NCBI RefSeq assembly: GCF_020539505.1
Contig: NZ_JACDXW010000002.1
Span: 62,001 to 126,000, forward strand
Direction: 5' to 3'
DNA length: 64,000 nt
DNA from: Mesopusillimonas faecipullorum
Lineage (GTDB): Bacteria; Pseudomonadota; Gammaproteobacteria; Burkholderiales; Burkholderiaceae_B
Position numbers and translations under genes: made by a program. The notes below the pieces were generated by a model. That model worked only from the letters and a program-made list of their open reading frames with translations. It had not been told where the DNA came from and searched no databases. Position 1 is the first letter of the stretch. Each line of letters begins with the position of its first letter. Of this stretch, positions 37,623 to 46,526 are shown piece after piece.

Positions 37623-38831
37623 ATGACAACCAATCAAGCTTTCATTTGCGATGCCGTGCGCACTCCCTTTGGCCGCTATGGCGGCTCCTTGTCCTCCGTG
37701 CGAGCCGATGATCTGGCCGCCATTCCGCTCAAGGCGCTCATACAGCGCAACACGGGTGTAGATTGGTCGCGCGTTGACGATGTGCTGTATGGCTGCGCAA
37801 ACCAGGCCGGCGAAGATAACCGTAACGTTGCCCGTATGGCAGTATTGCTGGCGGGGCTGCCGGTAGATGTGCCTGGCGGCACCTTGAACCGCTTGTGTGG
37901 TTCAGGGCTGGATGCCTTGGGGTCCGCAGCCCGGGCTATACGCTCAGGTGACGCGCAGTTGATGGTGGCTGGCGGCGTAGAAAGCATGAGCCGCGCACCC
38001 TTTGTGCTGGGCAAGGCCGAAACAGCGTTTTCGCGCCAAGCCAGCATTGAAGACACCACCATAGGCTGGCGTTTCGTCAATAAGCTGATGAAAGCCCAGT
38101 ACGGTGTGGATTCCATGCCCGAGACGGCTGAAAACGTGGCAGACGATTACAAAGTTTCCCGCGAAGACCAGGATATTTTCGCCTTGGCCAGCCAAACCAA
38201 GACGGCTGCGGCGCAAAAGGCCGGCCTCTTTGCCGATGAAATCACGCCTGTGCATATTCCCCAGCGCAAGGGCGACCCTATCATTGTCGATAAAGATGAA
38301 CACCCCCGCGAAACCAGCCTCGAGGCCTTGGCTAAACTCAAGCCCATCGTTCGCCCTGACGGCACGATTACAGCTGGCAATGCTTCGGGTGTAAACGACG
38401 GCTCTTGCGCATTGCTCGTTGCCTCTGAAGCCGCTGCCGCTCAGCATGGCTTGGTGCCGCGCGCTCGTGTCGTGGCAATGGCAACGGCCGGGGTTGCGCC
38501 ACGCGTTATGGGTATAGGGCCTGTGCCTGCCACCCAGAAAGCGCTTGCGCTGGCTGGGCTCACCATCGATCAGATCGACATTATCGAGCTCAACGAGGCT
38601 TTTGCTTCGCAAGGGCTGGCAGTACTCCGCCAACTAGGCGTTGCCGACAATGACCCACGCGTCAACCCCATGGGCGGGGCTATCGCCTTGGGCCACCCCT
38701 TGGGTGCAAGTGGCGCTCGTTTGGCCACCACGGCAACGTATCAACTGCAGCGTACCGGCGGCCGTTACGCCTTGTGCACCATGTGCATAGGCGTTGGCCA
38801 GGGCATAGCTGTCATTCTCGAGCGCGTCTAA
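37623..38831 (+). CDS. Acetyl-CoA acyltransferase, 3-oxoadipyl-CoA thiolase-like
   Basis: Thiolase of 402 residues. The acyl-accepting Cys is in TLNRLCGSGLDALGSAARAI, the catalytic His in MGGAIALGHPLGASGARLAT and the second Cys in YALCTMCIGVGQGIA. The run DDVLYGCANQAGEDNRNVAR is characteristic of PcaF/PaaJ-type 3-oxoadipyl-CoA thiolases in aromatic breakdown. No other pca or paa gene is in the window, so a role in general beta-oxidation or polymer synthesis cannot be excluded. Confidence 0.9.
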   Translation: MTTNQAFICDAVRTPFGRYGGSLSSVRADDLAAIPLKALIQRNTGVDWSRVDDVLYGCANQAGEDNRNVARMAVLLAGLPVDVPGGTLNRLCGSGLDALGSAARAIRSGDAQLMVAGGVESMSRAPFVLGKAETAFSRQASIEDTTIGWRFVNKLMKAQYGVDSMPETAENVADDYKVSREDQDIFALASQTKTAAAQKAGLFADEITPVHIPQRKGDPIIVDKDEHPRETSLEALAKLKPIVRPDGTITAGNASGVNDGSCALLVASEAAAAQHGLVPRARVVAMATAGVAPRVMGIGPVPATQKALALAGLTIDQIDIIELNEAFASQGLAVLRQLGVADNDPRVNPMGGAIALGHPLGASGARLATTATYQLQRTGGRYALCTMCIGVGQGIAVILERV

Positions 38832-38847
38832 GCTTGGTTTTCCCGCA

Positions 38848-38873
38848 CCGAACGGCCTTTTACGGTCGTTCGG
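38848..38873. terminator. Hairpin between convergent thiolase and DUF192 genes
   Basis: CCGAACGGCC (38848-38857) pairs with GGTCGTTCGG (38864-38873), ten pairs including one G-T, with a 6-base loop. It lies between converging genes and overlaps the last codons of the DUF192 gene. Confidence 0.55.
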
Positions 38874-39333
38874 GTAGGCCGGTTACGCGGTCGCCTGGGC
38901 TGATACCTTGTCGCTCGAACCATCCTTGATGCATTTCCAAGGCATAGGGCGAGGGCTGAGTAGGACAGTGCTCGGCGTCTGACAGCGGCTGCATGTGCGC
39001 GATCCGTGTGATGACGCCTTGGGCGTCAATGAAGGCGATCGACAAGGGCAGCAAGGTATTGCGCATCCAGAAGCAACCGGCATCGGATTCGAATACAAAC
39101 AACATGCCATGGTCGGGCGGCATACGTTCGCGGTACATCAGGCCTTGAGCCCGGCTTTGAGGGGTGGTGGCCAGTTCGACTTCGGCTTTTACGTTAACTC
39201 CTGCTTGCCCAACCAGGGTAAGGGTGGTGGTAGGTAAAAGCATGAAAGATCTGGTTTGTGCCCAGCTGATGGCTGGAAGCAGGGCTAGCACAGCAGCCAG
39301 ACTGCGCAGTATATTGCGGCGTTGCAAAAGCAT
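38860..39333 (-). CDS. DUF192 secreted protein
   Basis: A DUF192 family protein, 157 residues from the ATG at 39331-39333. The N-terminus MLLQRRNILRSLAAVLALLP with AISWA is a signal peptide. The core has ELATTPQSRAQGLMYRERMP, HGMLFVFESDAGCFWMRNTL, LPLSIAFIDAQGVITRIAHM, LSDAEHCPTQPSPYALEMHQ and GDRV, the full family pattern. Function is unknown. An upstream extension (to 39528) has no family content and overlaps the cspA end region, so it is rejected. Confidence 0.88.
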   Translation of the reverse strand: MLLQRRNILRSLAAVLALLPAISWAQTRSFMLLPTTTLTLVGQAGVNVKAEVELATTPQSRAQGLMYRERMPPDHGMLFVFESDAGCFWMRNTLLPLSIAFIDAQGVITRIAHMQPLSDAEHCPTQPSPYALEMHQGWFERQGISPGDRVTGLPERP

Positions 39334-39433
39334 GTAGGTAAGAACGGGTGAGGCAAGAGTGCCCCACCCGAGAAAGAGTTGTCTTGTCTTTATTATTGTA
39401 TCGTGGCGCGGTGTAGAAAAAACCGCGTAAAAA

Positions 39434-39679
39434 TCAAGCGTTGGTGATGTTGAGTGCCTGCTTACCTTTTGGCCCTTGGGCAATTTCGAAGCTGACTTTT
39501 TGGCCTTCCTTGAGCGTTTTGAAGCCATTCATCTGAATGGACGAAAAGTGAGCGAAAAGGTCTTCTCCGCCGTCATCGGGGGTGATGAACCCAAAACCCT
39601 TGGCATCATTGAACCATTTGACGGTTCCGTTGAGCTTCTGTTGCCCCGTTGAGACGGAGGTCGTGCTGGACTCGGACAT
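39434..39679 (-). CDS. cspA: Cold-shock domain protein (CspA family)
   Basis: An 81-residue nucleic-acid chaperone. The cold-shock fold is complete: [20 protein letters not shown] (RNP1 KGFGFI), [11 protein letters not shown] (RNP2 region) and [19 protein letters not shown]. It has about 13 extra Ser/Thr-rich residues at the N-terminus compared with the shortest members. AAGAGG lies 8 bases before the ATG. Whether it is cold-induced cannot be read from sequence. Divergent from clpS. Confidence 0.96.
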   Translation of the reverse strand: MSESSTTSVSTGQQKLNGTVKWFNDAKGFGFITPDDGGEDLFAHFSSIQMNGFKTLKEGQKVSFEIAQGPKGKQALNITNA

Positions 39680-39866
39680 ACGTACTGCCTCTTGACTATG
39701 TGAACATGGGTGTCGAAGTGTGTAGCGCGGCTTGAAGAATGCAACCTTTTAGCCACCGAGTTCTGCATGGATGGGCAATTTCCCATAACATTTCAGAACA
39801 TTACGATGATGCGGACGAAGGCGGGATATCGTCAACTATGGTAATTACTTAGATTGGCAATCATTT

Positions 39867-40190
39867 ATGGCAATTGAAACGGATATCGGTCGCGACGTTA
39901 AGGCGCAACGCGACGAAAGCAAACTGGCACCTCCACCCATGTACCAGGTGGTGATGCTCAATGATGACTACACGCCCATGGAGTTCGTGGTCGAGGTGTT
40001 GCGCAGGGTGTTTAGCAAGTCCGTCGAGCAGGCCGAGCACATCATGCTCAAGGTGCATCATGAAGGCAGGGGCGTCTGTGGCATCTATACGCGAGACATC
40101 GCGGCGACGAAAGTCGATAAAGTGATGCGCTTGGCCCGGGCAAATCAGCATCCTTTGCAATGCGTCATGGAACCGGCGCCAGGCGAGTAA
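39867..40190 (+). CDS. clpS: ATP-dependent Clp protease adaptor ClpS
   Basis: ClpS binds N-degron substrates and hands them to ClpAP. The 107-residue protein has the flexible N-terminal tail, then [20 protein letters not shown] (the substrate-pocket [10 protein letters not shown]), [20 protein letters not shown] and [20 protein letters not shown]. It lies upstream of clpA as usual. The ATG has no strong ribosome site. Confidence 0.97.
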   Translation: MAIETDIGRDVKAQRDESKLAPPPMYQVVMLNDDYTPMEFVVEVLRRVFSKSVEQAEHIMLKVHHEGRGVCGIYTRDIAATKVDKVMRLARANQHPLQCVMEPAPGE

Positions 40191-40376
40191 GGATGATGCG
40201 GATCACAATGCTGGTAAGCGCAGGGCTTGAAATTCTAGTAATAGACGCCAACTGTCAAGAGCCGGTGCCGCCTGCGCAGTGGCCAGTGAAGCGACTGGTG
40301 CAGCAGGGCGGTTTAGTCATAGAATAGACGTAAGCTGGCGTGTGTTTCATCCGCTTCGTAATGTAATGGAGGAAGC

Positions 40377-42695
40377 GTGATCTCTGAAGAACTGGAAGTT
40401 AGCCTGCATATGGCCTTTGTCGACGCCCGCGCGGCTCGGCATGAATTCATCACTGTCGAACACCTGTTGTTGTCCTTGCTGGACAACGCTGCTGCGGTCG
40501 AGGTGCTACGCGCCTGCACCGCCGATATTGAAACCTTGCGCCGCGACCTGCGCAAGTTCATTAACGACAATACGCCCGTCTTCCCTGGCGAGGACGAGGT
40601 CGACACCCAACCTACTTTGGGCTTTCAGCGCGTTATTCAGCGCGCCATCATGCATGTGTCGTCGGGAAATTCCTCGCGCAACACGGTTACCGGCGCCAAT
40701 GTGCTGGTGGCCATGTATGGTGAAAAGGATTCTCACGCGGTGTACTACCTGCTGCAGCAAGGGGTCACCCGATTAGATGTCGTCAATTATCTGTCGCATG
40801 GCATTACCAAGCAGACGGCAGCCGAGCCGCCGCCGTCCGAGCCGGTCAAGCAGGCTTCGTCCCAATCCGATGCCAAGTCTGATCAGCAGAAGTCACCCCT
40901 GGAACAATACGCGCTCGACCTGAACGCCGAGGCCCGCCAAGGTCGTATCGACCCGCTCATCGGGCGCGAGCACGAAGTCGAGCGCGTCATTCAGGTGCTC
41001 TGCCGTCGCCGCAAAAACAACCCGCTGCTAGTGGGTGAGGCGGGGGTGGGTAAAACCGCCATTGCCGAAGGGCTGGCCTGGCGCATTACGCGTGGCGAAG
41101 TGCCCGATGTGCTGGCCGACGCGCAGGTCTATGCGCTGGATATGGGCGCACTGCTGGCGGGCACCAAGTACCGCGGCGATTTCGAACAGCGCTTAAAGGG
41201 TGTGCTCAAAACACTCAAAGACAACAAGAACGCCATCTTGTTCATCGATGAAATCCACACTCTCATCGGTGCGGGTTCGGCTTCGGGCGGTACCTTGGAT
41301 GCGTCCAACCTGCTTAAGCCAGCCTTGTCCTCTGGCCAGCTCAAATGCATGGGCGCCACAACTTACACAGAATATCGCGGCATCTTCGAAAAAGACCACG
41401 CATTATCGCGGCGCTTTCAGAAGATAGACGTGGCCGAGCCTACCGTTGCCCAAACCATACAGATACTGCGTGGCTTGAAGTCTCATTTCGAATCTCACCA
41501 CGCGGTGCGTTATTCGGCAGCGGCCATCACGGCAGCCGCCGAATTGGCAGCGCGTCATATCAACGACAGGTTCTTGCCCGATAAGGCTATCGATGTCATC
41601 GACGAAGCAGGGGCGGCACAGCGTTTATTGCCTAAGTCGCGCCAGAAAAAGCTGATTGGCAAGGCCGATATCGAAGCTACCGTGGCCAAGATCGCACGGA
41701 TTCCGCCTCAGCATATCTCGCAAGACGACCGCAGCAAGCTCGCTACGCTCGATCGCGACCTCAAGTCCGTGGTGTTTGGCCAAGACAAGGCTATCGAAGC
41801 CTTGGCGGCGGCTATCAAAATGTCGCGCTCGGGCTTGGGGCGTCCCGATAAGCCCATAGGCTCTTTCCTGTTCTCCGGCCCCACAGGTGTCGGTAAAACT
41901 GAAGTCGCACGCCAGTTGGCGTTCACTTTGGGCGTCGAACTGCTGCGCTTCGATATGTCCGAATACATGGAACGCCACGCGGTCTCGCGCCTGATCGGCG
42001 CACCTCCGGGCTATGTGGGTTTTGAGCAGGGCGGCTTGCTTACCGAGGCCATCGCCAAACAACCGCACTGCGTGTTGTTGCTCGACGAGATCGAAAAAGC
42101 GCACCCGGATATTTACAATATCCTGCTCCAGGTCATGGATCACGGTACGCTTACCGATAATAACGGGCGCAAGGCTGATTTCCGCAACGTCATCATTATC
42201 ATGACGACCAACGCCGGGGCAGAAGCCTTGAATCGTAGCTCCATAGGTTTTGCGGCGCCGTCCAAGTCTGGCGACGAGATGGCAGACATCAAGCGCATGT
42301 TCACGCCAGAGTTCCGCAACCGCCTGGACGCCATCATAGGCTTTGCTTCGCTTACCCACGAAATCATCTTGCGTGTGGTCGACAAGTTCCTCATGCAGCT
42401 CGAAGACCAGTTGCACGAGAAGCGTGTCGAAGTTTCCTTTACGCAGGCCTTGCGCGATTATCTAGCCAAGAACGGTTTCGACCCCTTGATGGGCGCGCGT
42501 CCCATGCAGCGTCTTATCCAAGACACCATACGGCGTGCTTTGGCAGACGAGCTCTTGTTTGGGCGTTTGGTAGACGGTGGGCACGTCGAAATTGACGTCG
42601 ATTCCAATGATGAAGTTCAACTTCACATAGAATCCAAAACGCCTGGCGCTCCCAGCGACGCCACGCCTGCAGATGAGGCTGAGCTAGTCGACTGA
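40377..42695 (+). CDS. clpA: ATP-dependent Clp protease ATP-binding subunit ClpA
   Basis: ClpA is the AAA+ unfoldase that feeds ClpP. The N-domain ([32 protein letters not shown]) is followed by a flexible linker (about 145-175), AAA domain 1 ([13 protein letters not shown] near 220; [14 protein letters not shown]) and AAA domain 2 ([13 protein letters not shown] near 500; [20 protein letters not shown]). It starts with GTG after GGAGGAA. The 772 residues match ClpA. No clpP is in the window. A strong terminator follows. Confidence 0.97.
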   Translation: MISEELEVSLHMAFVDARAARHEFITVEHLLLSLLDNAAAVEVLRACTADIETLRRDLRKFINDNTPVFPGEDEVDTQPTLGFQRVIQRAIMHVSSGNSSRNTVTGANVLVAMYGEKDSHAVYYLLQQGVTRLDVVNYLSHGITKQTAAEPPPSEPVKQASSQSDAKSDQQKSPLEQYALDLNAEARQGRIDPLIGREHEVERVIQVLCRRRKNNPLLVGEAGVGKTAIAEGLAWRITRGEVPDVLADAQVYALDMGALLAGTKYRGDFEQRLKGVLKTLKDNKNAILFIDEIHTLIGAGSASGGTLDASNLLKPALSSGQLKCMGATTYTEYRGIFEKDHALSRRFQKIDVAEPTVAQTIQILRGLKSHFESHHAVRYSAAAITAAAELAARHINDRFLPDKAIDVIDEAGAAQRLLPKSRQKKLIGKADIEATVAKIARIPPQHISQDDRSKLATLDRDLKSVVFGQDKAIEALAAAIKMSRSGLGRPDKPIGSFLFSGPTGVGKTEVARQLAFTLGVELLRFDMSEYMERHAVSRLIGAPPGYVGFEQGGLLTEAIAKQPHCVLLLDEIEKAHPDIYNILLQVMDHGTLTDNNGRKADFRNVIIIMTTNAGAEALNRSSIGFAAPSKSGDEMADIKRMFTPEFRNRLDAIIGFASLTHEIILRVVDKFLMQLEDQLHEKRVEVSFTQALRDYLAKNGFDPLMGARPMQRLIQDTIRRALADELLFGRLVDGGHVEIDVDSNDEVQLHIESKTPGAPSDATPADEAELVD

Positions 42696-42719
42696 CCCAA
42701 CAGCCCTGACGCAAGCTAG

Positions 42720-42763
42720 AAAAACGCGACCGACTCTTCTTCAAAAGTCGGTCGCGTTTTTTT
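42720..42763 (+). terminator. Intrinsic terminator after clpA
   Basis: AAAAACGCGACCGACT (42720-42735) and AGTCGGTCGCGTTTTT (42746-42761) form a 16-bp stem with a 10-base loop and a seven-T run. It can act in both directions, also ending the leftward protease operon. Confidence 0.93.
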
Positions 42764-42798
42764 GTGACCTAGCTGCTTACCCTGACCTTAGTCGCGGC

Positions 42799-43407
42799 TT
42801 ATTTACCCGTGCGAAAGCGTCGTTGCAACGGGGGCTGAGCGCTGACGACATTTTCAAGGGCGCGGGCTTCTGGTAAGGCCTGTAGCGCGGCGTCATGGCT
42901 ATCGAAGCCAATGACGACAACCCGGCTGACATCGCCATCAAATAGCAAAGTACCCCCTAAGGCACGAGCCAAATCAGCACCGTGGCCGGCTTCGCGCACC
43001 ACCAGTTGTAGTTGTGGCAGCATTAGCGACGGCAGGCCGCTGGTCATATTGACGACCACAGCGTATTGCTGCCGCTTACTCGTTGCGGTGCGGGCGCTGA
43101 GTCGGTTTGCCTGAGAGTTGAGCACAATTGCGTAGGGCCCTATTTGTGACACCGCACCCGTGCTTGGGCTTGCGCTGCGTGCTTGTACGGCGGGTTGGTT
43201 TGCGGAAGCCGGTGGGCTGGCGACGACACTGGCTTGGGGCACAAACTGGTAAACCGTATTGCCTATGCTGAACTGTGGTGCTTGCTGCTCGGATTGAAGT
43301 TGTTGGGCATGCTCGTAAAGAACGTTGTCGGCCGAGTTTGCTAAACCTGGTGTTAGGGCTGTCAGTACGGTGAGGACCATCGCAGCGATGGGGGTGAGCT
43401 GTTTCAT
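42799..43407 (-). CDS. Secreted protein of unknown function, partner of the adjacent subtilase
   Basis: I do not recognise a family for this 202-residue protein. It has a clear signal peptide (MKQLTPIAAMVLTVLTALTP then GLANSA), a Gln/Ala/Ser-rich linker (about 50-90), and a compact C-terminal part with VVNMTSGLPSLMLPQLQLVV and RVVVIGFDSHDAALQALPEA that ends basic (LQRRFRTGK). It follows the subtilase gene by 17 bases with its own AAGGA site, so both are made together. By position it could be a secreted chaperone or inhibitor of the protease, as in the Aeromonas kexin-like protease system. That role is inferred. Confidence 0.7.
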   Translation of the reverse strand: MKQLTPIAAMVLTVLTALTPGLANSADNVLYEHAQQLQSEQQAPQFSIGNTVYQFVPQASVVASPPASANQPAVQARSASPSTGAVSQIGPYAIVLNSQANRLSARTATSKRQQYAVVVNMTSGLPSLMLPQLQLVVREAGHGADLARALGGTLLFDGDVSRVVVIGFDSHDAALQALPEARALENVVSAQPPLQRRFRTGK

Positions 43408-43424
43408 ATTGGTAGTCCTTAGGC

Positions 43425-45338
43425 TTAGCGTGCGACCGACTCGTGGCCGATGATGCGAATGGAAAAAGCGTCCAGCTGTGGCAGTTCGGCCGAGGGCGTG
43501 TCGTTATCGGCGCCGTAAGACTGGCTCATGTCTTCGACGAAAAGGCGCCACTCGCCGCGGGCTGCCTCGTCAAGAAAGCCGTTGACGCTCAGTAGGTTCA
43601 CCTCAAAGCCGTTAGCGGTATTGGCCAGCGAGGTATAGGGGATCAGGGCGGGGATGCGGGTGCCGCTAGGGGATTGCAAGGTGACCAGCAAACGGGAAGG
43701 CCGGGTGTGCGTAGTCGTGAAGGAGATCTGTACGCGTTCGACTGCGATGTCTTCGTTAATGTTCAGAGCCAGGCTGGACTCATGACTCGCCACCTGTTGG
43801 TCATTGGCTTGGCGAATCGCCACGCTTGTACCTGCGGCGCTTTGGGCATCGGCAATGCGGCTGGGGGGAAGCAGCTCAAAGGATTTGGCCATCTCCACGG
43901 CAGCTTGTGCATCCACCAAACCATAACCAAACCAGCGCGAAAACCGTATGCCTTTAGCATTGCTGTGCCAGCCCTGATCGAAGATGCGGCCTTGAGTCGT
44001 TTGGCGTGTGGGTTGCTCAAGCGCTCCGCTTAGGCTCCAGTTGCCGGGGTGGCGGGCGCTTTTTGCCAGAATGTAATGAACGTCCCTGGCTTTGAGTTCG
44101 GGGCGTGCCTGCAGTATCAGTGCCGAGACAGCGCTGACTATGGGGGTGGCTCCCGAGGTGCCATTAAAGGAGGCCGTGTAATTGCAGTCCGGATCTATGG
44201 TGGAGTTGCCCGCGTTATCGATGGCGTTAATGGGGCGTTGGTTCACATGGTGGTAGCCAGCCCTGCAACCGCTAACATCGATTGTAAATAAAGCGGGCTC
44301 ATAATCTGCCTCGCTGGCGGCGGTGTCGTAGGCCGGGTGTATGTTTTCTTCACCGCCGAAGCCCGAAATCCAGACCGGTGCGCCTTCACTTGAGTAAGTA
44401 GAGTGTTTGCCTGCAGCATTAGCGGCGGCCACCAGCACGATACCCGAGAGGCTTGCTTCGGCATCGGTTGCTGCATCGAAGCAGCCTACCTGGTAGCTGT
44501 GCGATAAAAGGCAACTGACATTGCTGTGGCTGTAGCTTTGAAGGAACTCGTTACCGGCTGCCTTAAGGTACACCCCCCCCTTACCGCCACGTGTAGAGGC
44601 CAGCACGCGCTCGTAGACCTGCATATTGCTGACATCATCACTGGCGGGCATGACGACGTCCTCCCCGCCATAACTCATGCTGAACACATCTACATCGACA
44701 GCGCGTTGATTGGTATCACCCAGTACAAAGAGGTGGTAGCGAAAACCATCCGCCTTGCTGTCGGATTCGTCTTCATCATCATCACCGTCACCGTGATCGG
44801 CCAGCAGATTGAAACTCTTGATGCGAGCTTCCGGTGCGATACCACGCCCGCCTTTTCCGTTCAGGGCAAGCATACCGATCAGGCCCGCAATGCTGGTGCC
44901 ATGGGCGTCATCTGGTGCGCTGGGGTTTAGTAGTGGGGTGCTGGCGCAGCTGTTAAGGTCTGCTGGGTTGCTGCAGTCCCCCAAGTTGATGGAACCTGCC
45001 TTGTCGACATTGTCGGCAATGTCTTCGTGCTCTCCATCTACGCCGTCATCAAGGACTGCGACCACCACGCCTTTGCCGCGTATACCGCTCTCGAAGACAC
45101 TTTCTACATTAAGGTCTACACCGGCTACTGGGCGAACGCCGGCGAGCACGTCTTGGCCGGTATTCTTGAGATACCACTGGTAGCCTACCAAGGGATCGGG
45201 GATGGATGGCGCAGGAGGCGGCGTGGGAGTGGGCTCTTCGTTATCCGTGCCTGAACTGCTATTGCACGCGGCTATGCTAAGCAGGCCCATGAACGAGAGG
45301 GCAAGGCATGTCCGGCGCATAATGAAAGGCTGTGGCAT
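43425..45338 (-). CDS. Lipoprotein subtilisin-like (S8) protease with C-terminal P-domain
   Basis: Lipid-anchored serine protease of 637 residues. A signal peptide ends in LLSIAAC (Cys25), followed by a Pro/Thr linker. The S8 catalytic residues are visible: Asp97 (VAVLDDGVD), His146 (DDAHGTSIAG), oxyanion Asn263 (KAAGNE) and Ser395 (FNGTSGATP). A very acidic insert (residues 181-194) may bind calcium. The last 130 residues resemble a proprotein-convertase P/homo-B domain (SPSGTRIPALIPYTSLAN; ARGEWRLFVEDMSQSYGADN). There is no clear propeptide, which fits a need for an external folding helper. AAAGGA precedes the ATG by seven bases. Confidence 0.88.
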   Translation of the reverse strand: MPQPFIMRRTCLALSFMGLLSIAACNSSSGTDNEEPTPTPPPAPSIPDPLVGYQWYLKNTGQDVLAGVRPVAGVDLNVESVFESGIRGKGVVVAVLDDGVDGEHEDIADNVDKAGSINLGDCSNPADLNSCASTPLLNPSAPDDAHGTSIAGLIGMLALNGKGGRGIAPEARIKSFNLLADHGDGDDDEDESDSKADGFRYHLFVLGDTNQRAVDVDVFSMSYGGEDVVMPASDDVSNMQVYERVLASTRGGKGGVYLKAAGNEFLQSYSHSNVSCLLSHSYQVGCFDAATDAEASLSGIVLVAAANAAGKHSTYSSEGAPVWISGFGGEENIHPAYDTAASEADYEPALFTIDVSGCRAGYHHVNQRPINAIDNAGNSTIDPDCNYTASFNGTSGATPIVSAVSALILQARPELKARDVHYILAKSARHPGNWSLSGALEQPTRQTTQGRIFDQGWHSNAKGIRFSRWFGYGLVDAQAAVEMAKSFELLPPSRIADAQSAAGTSVAIRQANDQQVASHESSLALNINEDIAVERVQISFTTTHTRPSRLLVTLQSPSGTRIPALIPYTSLANTANGFEVNLLSVNGFLDEAARGEWRLFVEDMSQSYGADNDTPSAELPQLDAFSIRIIGHESVAR

Positions 45339-45566
45339 GAAGGAGTCCTTTAATGTCGGCTAAAAAGTCTGAAGAGGGATGTGCTTGAGGACTTTAGCGA
45401 ATGCTGCAATGCAAGCTCATAAGTAATTTTAAAAGAAGAGTTGCAATTTGGAGGAAGGGCAGGCGCATGCACTCTTTAAAATGCCTATGATGTGGTTCGT
45501 AAGGTACGGAGCCGCTCGAGCCTAGCCCACTTCTAAGCGACGAGCAAGGTCATTGATGGGAGTGAT

Positions 45567-46196
45567 ATGAGCAAAATCTGGAGCAGAGTAGGGGTAGCGT
45601 GTTTATTAGGCATGCTTGCAACAAACTTGAGGGCTGAAGTGCCCGAACCCGAGCCAGGGCTCTGGCATATCAAACCTGAAATGCGTATGAACGGGCGTGA
45701 CGTTACCCAAATGATGGGGGCCTTGCAAGCGCAGTTGATGGCGCAATTGCCCGCAGAACAACGCGAGCGTTTACCCCCTATAGCCAAACAAGCTATACAA
45801 GAGACCAAGCAAGTCTGTGTCTCGGCCAAAGATGCCAAGTTGTTGGCCGATCCCGAGCGGGCCTTGGCACTCTGGGGTAAAGAGCTGGCGGATAAAGGCT
45901 GCAAAATGGGTGGTCACGCGGTTTCAGGTAATACCGTCACTTTCGAAGCGCAATGCCCGCCCGGTGGCAAGGTATTCCAAGGCGATGTGCAAGGCGAGTT
46001 CGTGTATCACTCTAGCCGTAGCATTGGTGCCAAAGTGCAGGGTAATGGGCTGCCCGGTGCGGGTGGGTGGGCTGATATCCTTCAAGGTGCAGCGCAGGCC
46101 ACATCGCGTGCTTTAAAAAGCGAACTGATTATGGACATGCAATGGCAAGGCAAGGATTGCGCAGGGGCGCCCCCTGTCAGTGGGGTCAAACGCTAA
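45567..46196 (+). CDS. DUF3617 family exported protein
   Basis: Exported protein of 209 residues resembling DUF3617. A signal peptide (MSKIWSRVGVACLLGMLATN, LRA) leads into the family opening EPGLWHIKPEMRMNGRD. Cysteines at KQVCVSAKDA, DKGCKMGG, EAQCPPGGK and GKDCAGAP probably form disulfides. The end (SELIMDMQWQGKDCAGAP) resembles the usual family terminus. Function is unknown. It is just upstream of the aroG leader but separated by that gene's own promoter. Confidence 0.78.
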   Translation: MSKIWSRVGVACLLGMLATNLRAEVPEPEPGLWHIKPEMRMNGRDVTQMMGALQAQLMAQLPAEQRERLPPIAKQAIQETKQVCVSAKDAKLLADPERALALWGKELADKGCKMGGHAVSGNTVTFEAQCPPGGKVFQGDVQGEFVYHSSRSIGAKVQGNGLPGAGGWADILQGAAQATSRALKSELIMDMQWQGKDCAGAPPVSGVKR

Positions 46197-46199
46197 GGC

Positions 46200-46228
46200 T
46201 TTACCTTGTGTAAGCGGGTTTGTGTTAT
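46200..46228 (+). promoter_or_regulatory. Candidate promoter of the aroG leader
   Basis: TTTACC (46200-46205), 17 bases, TGTTAT (46223-46228). It would start transcription about six bases before the leader ATG, a very short leader, so an alternative -10 (TATCAT, 46226-46231) or an upstream promoter inside the DUF3617 gene is possible. Confidence 0.4.
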
Positions 46229-46240
46229 CATGAATTCGCT

Positions 46241-46321
46241 ATGTACAACCTTAATGCTTACTTCTTCTATTTTTTTGGGTTTCCAACACCGCTGGTGGAG
46301 GAAGGGAAGCGTTGTATCTAG
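46241..46321 (+). CDS. Phe/Tyr-rich leader peptide of aroG
   Basis: A 26-codon frame, beginning MYNLNAYFFYFFGFPTP, has five Phe and three Tyr codons within its first 14 codons, clustered at 46259-46282. This is the hallmark of attenuation control by aromatic amino acids, compare the pheA and pheST leader peptides. It is followed by mutually exclusive RNA hairpins and then aroG, whose enzyme opens the aromatic pathway. A ribosome short of charged tRNA-Phe or tRNA-Tyr would stall here. The upstream ribosome site is weak. Confidence 0.8.
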   Translation: MYNLNAYFFYFFGFPTPLVEEGKRCI

Positions 46322-46375
46322 TCTGAATAGAACTCCCCTAAAGCCGCCGGCAAATGCCAGGCGGCTTTTTTTGTC
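46287..46375 (+). promoter_or_regulatory. Transcription attenuator of aroG (pause hairpin, antiterminator, terminator)
   Basis: Three alternative pairings are readable. Segment 1, CACC (46287-46290), pairs with GGTG (46294-46297) as a small pause hairpin inside the leader frame. Segment 2, GCTGGTGG (46291-46298), can pair over eight positions (two G-U) with segment 3, CCGCCGGC (46344-46351), as antiterminator. Segment 3 also belongs to the terminator: AAAGCCGCC (46340-46348) with GGCGGCTTT (46360-46368) and a seven-T run. Pairing 2:3 blocks the terminator, and 1:2 permits it. Stalling on the Phe/Tyr codons would cover segment 1 and so favour read-through into aroG. Confidence 0.78.
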
Positions 46376-46526
46376 GCCGGGCCATAAAAGCCGACAAATC
46401 GTTTTTCCATGGGTGGTGTAATTTCCCCCGAAAAAGCAGCGGCAGCGTTTACGGCAGTAGCCAGCCGAAGACGTGTGCGGGGTCGTATCCTTGCCTTGGC
46501 ATGGCAGATGAACATCGGAGCCTATC

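Noticed and set aside
38860-39528. Longer version of the DUF192 gene starting at 39528
   Set aside because: The added 65 residues are basic junk overlapping the cspA end; a signal peptide begins at the internal ATG 39333.
46206-46421. 71-residue frame across the aroG leader
   Set aside because: It covers the terminator hairpin in a different frame from the Phe/Tyr leader peptide and has no motif.
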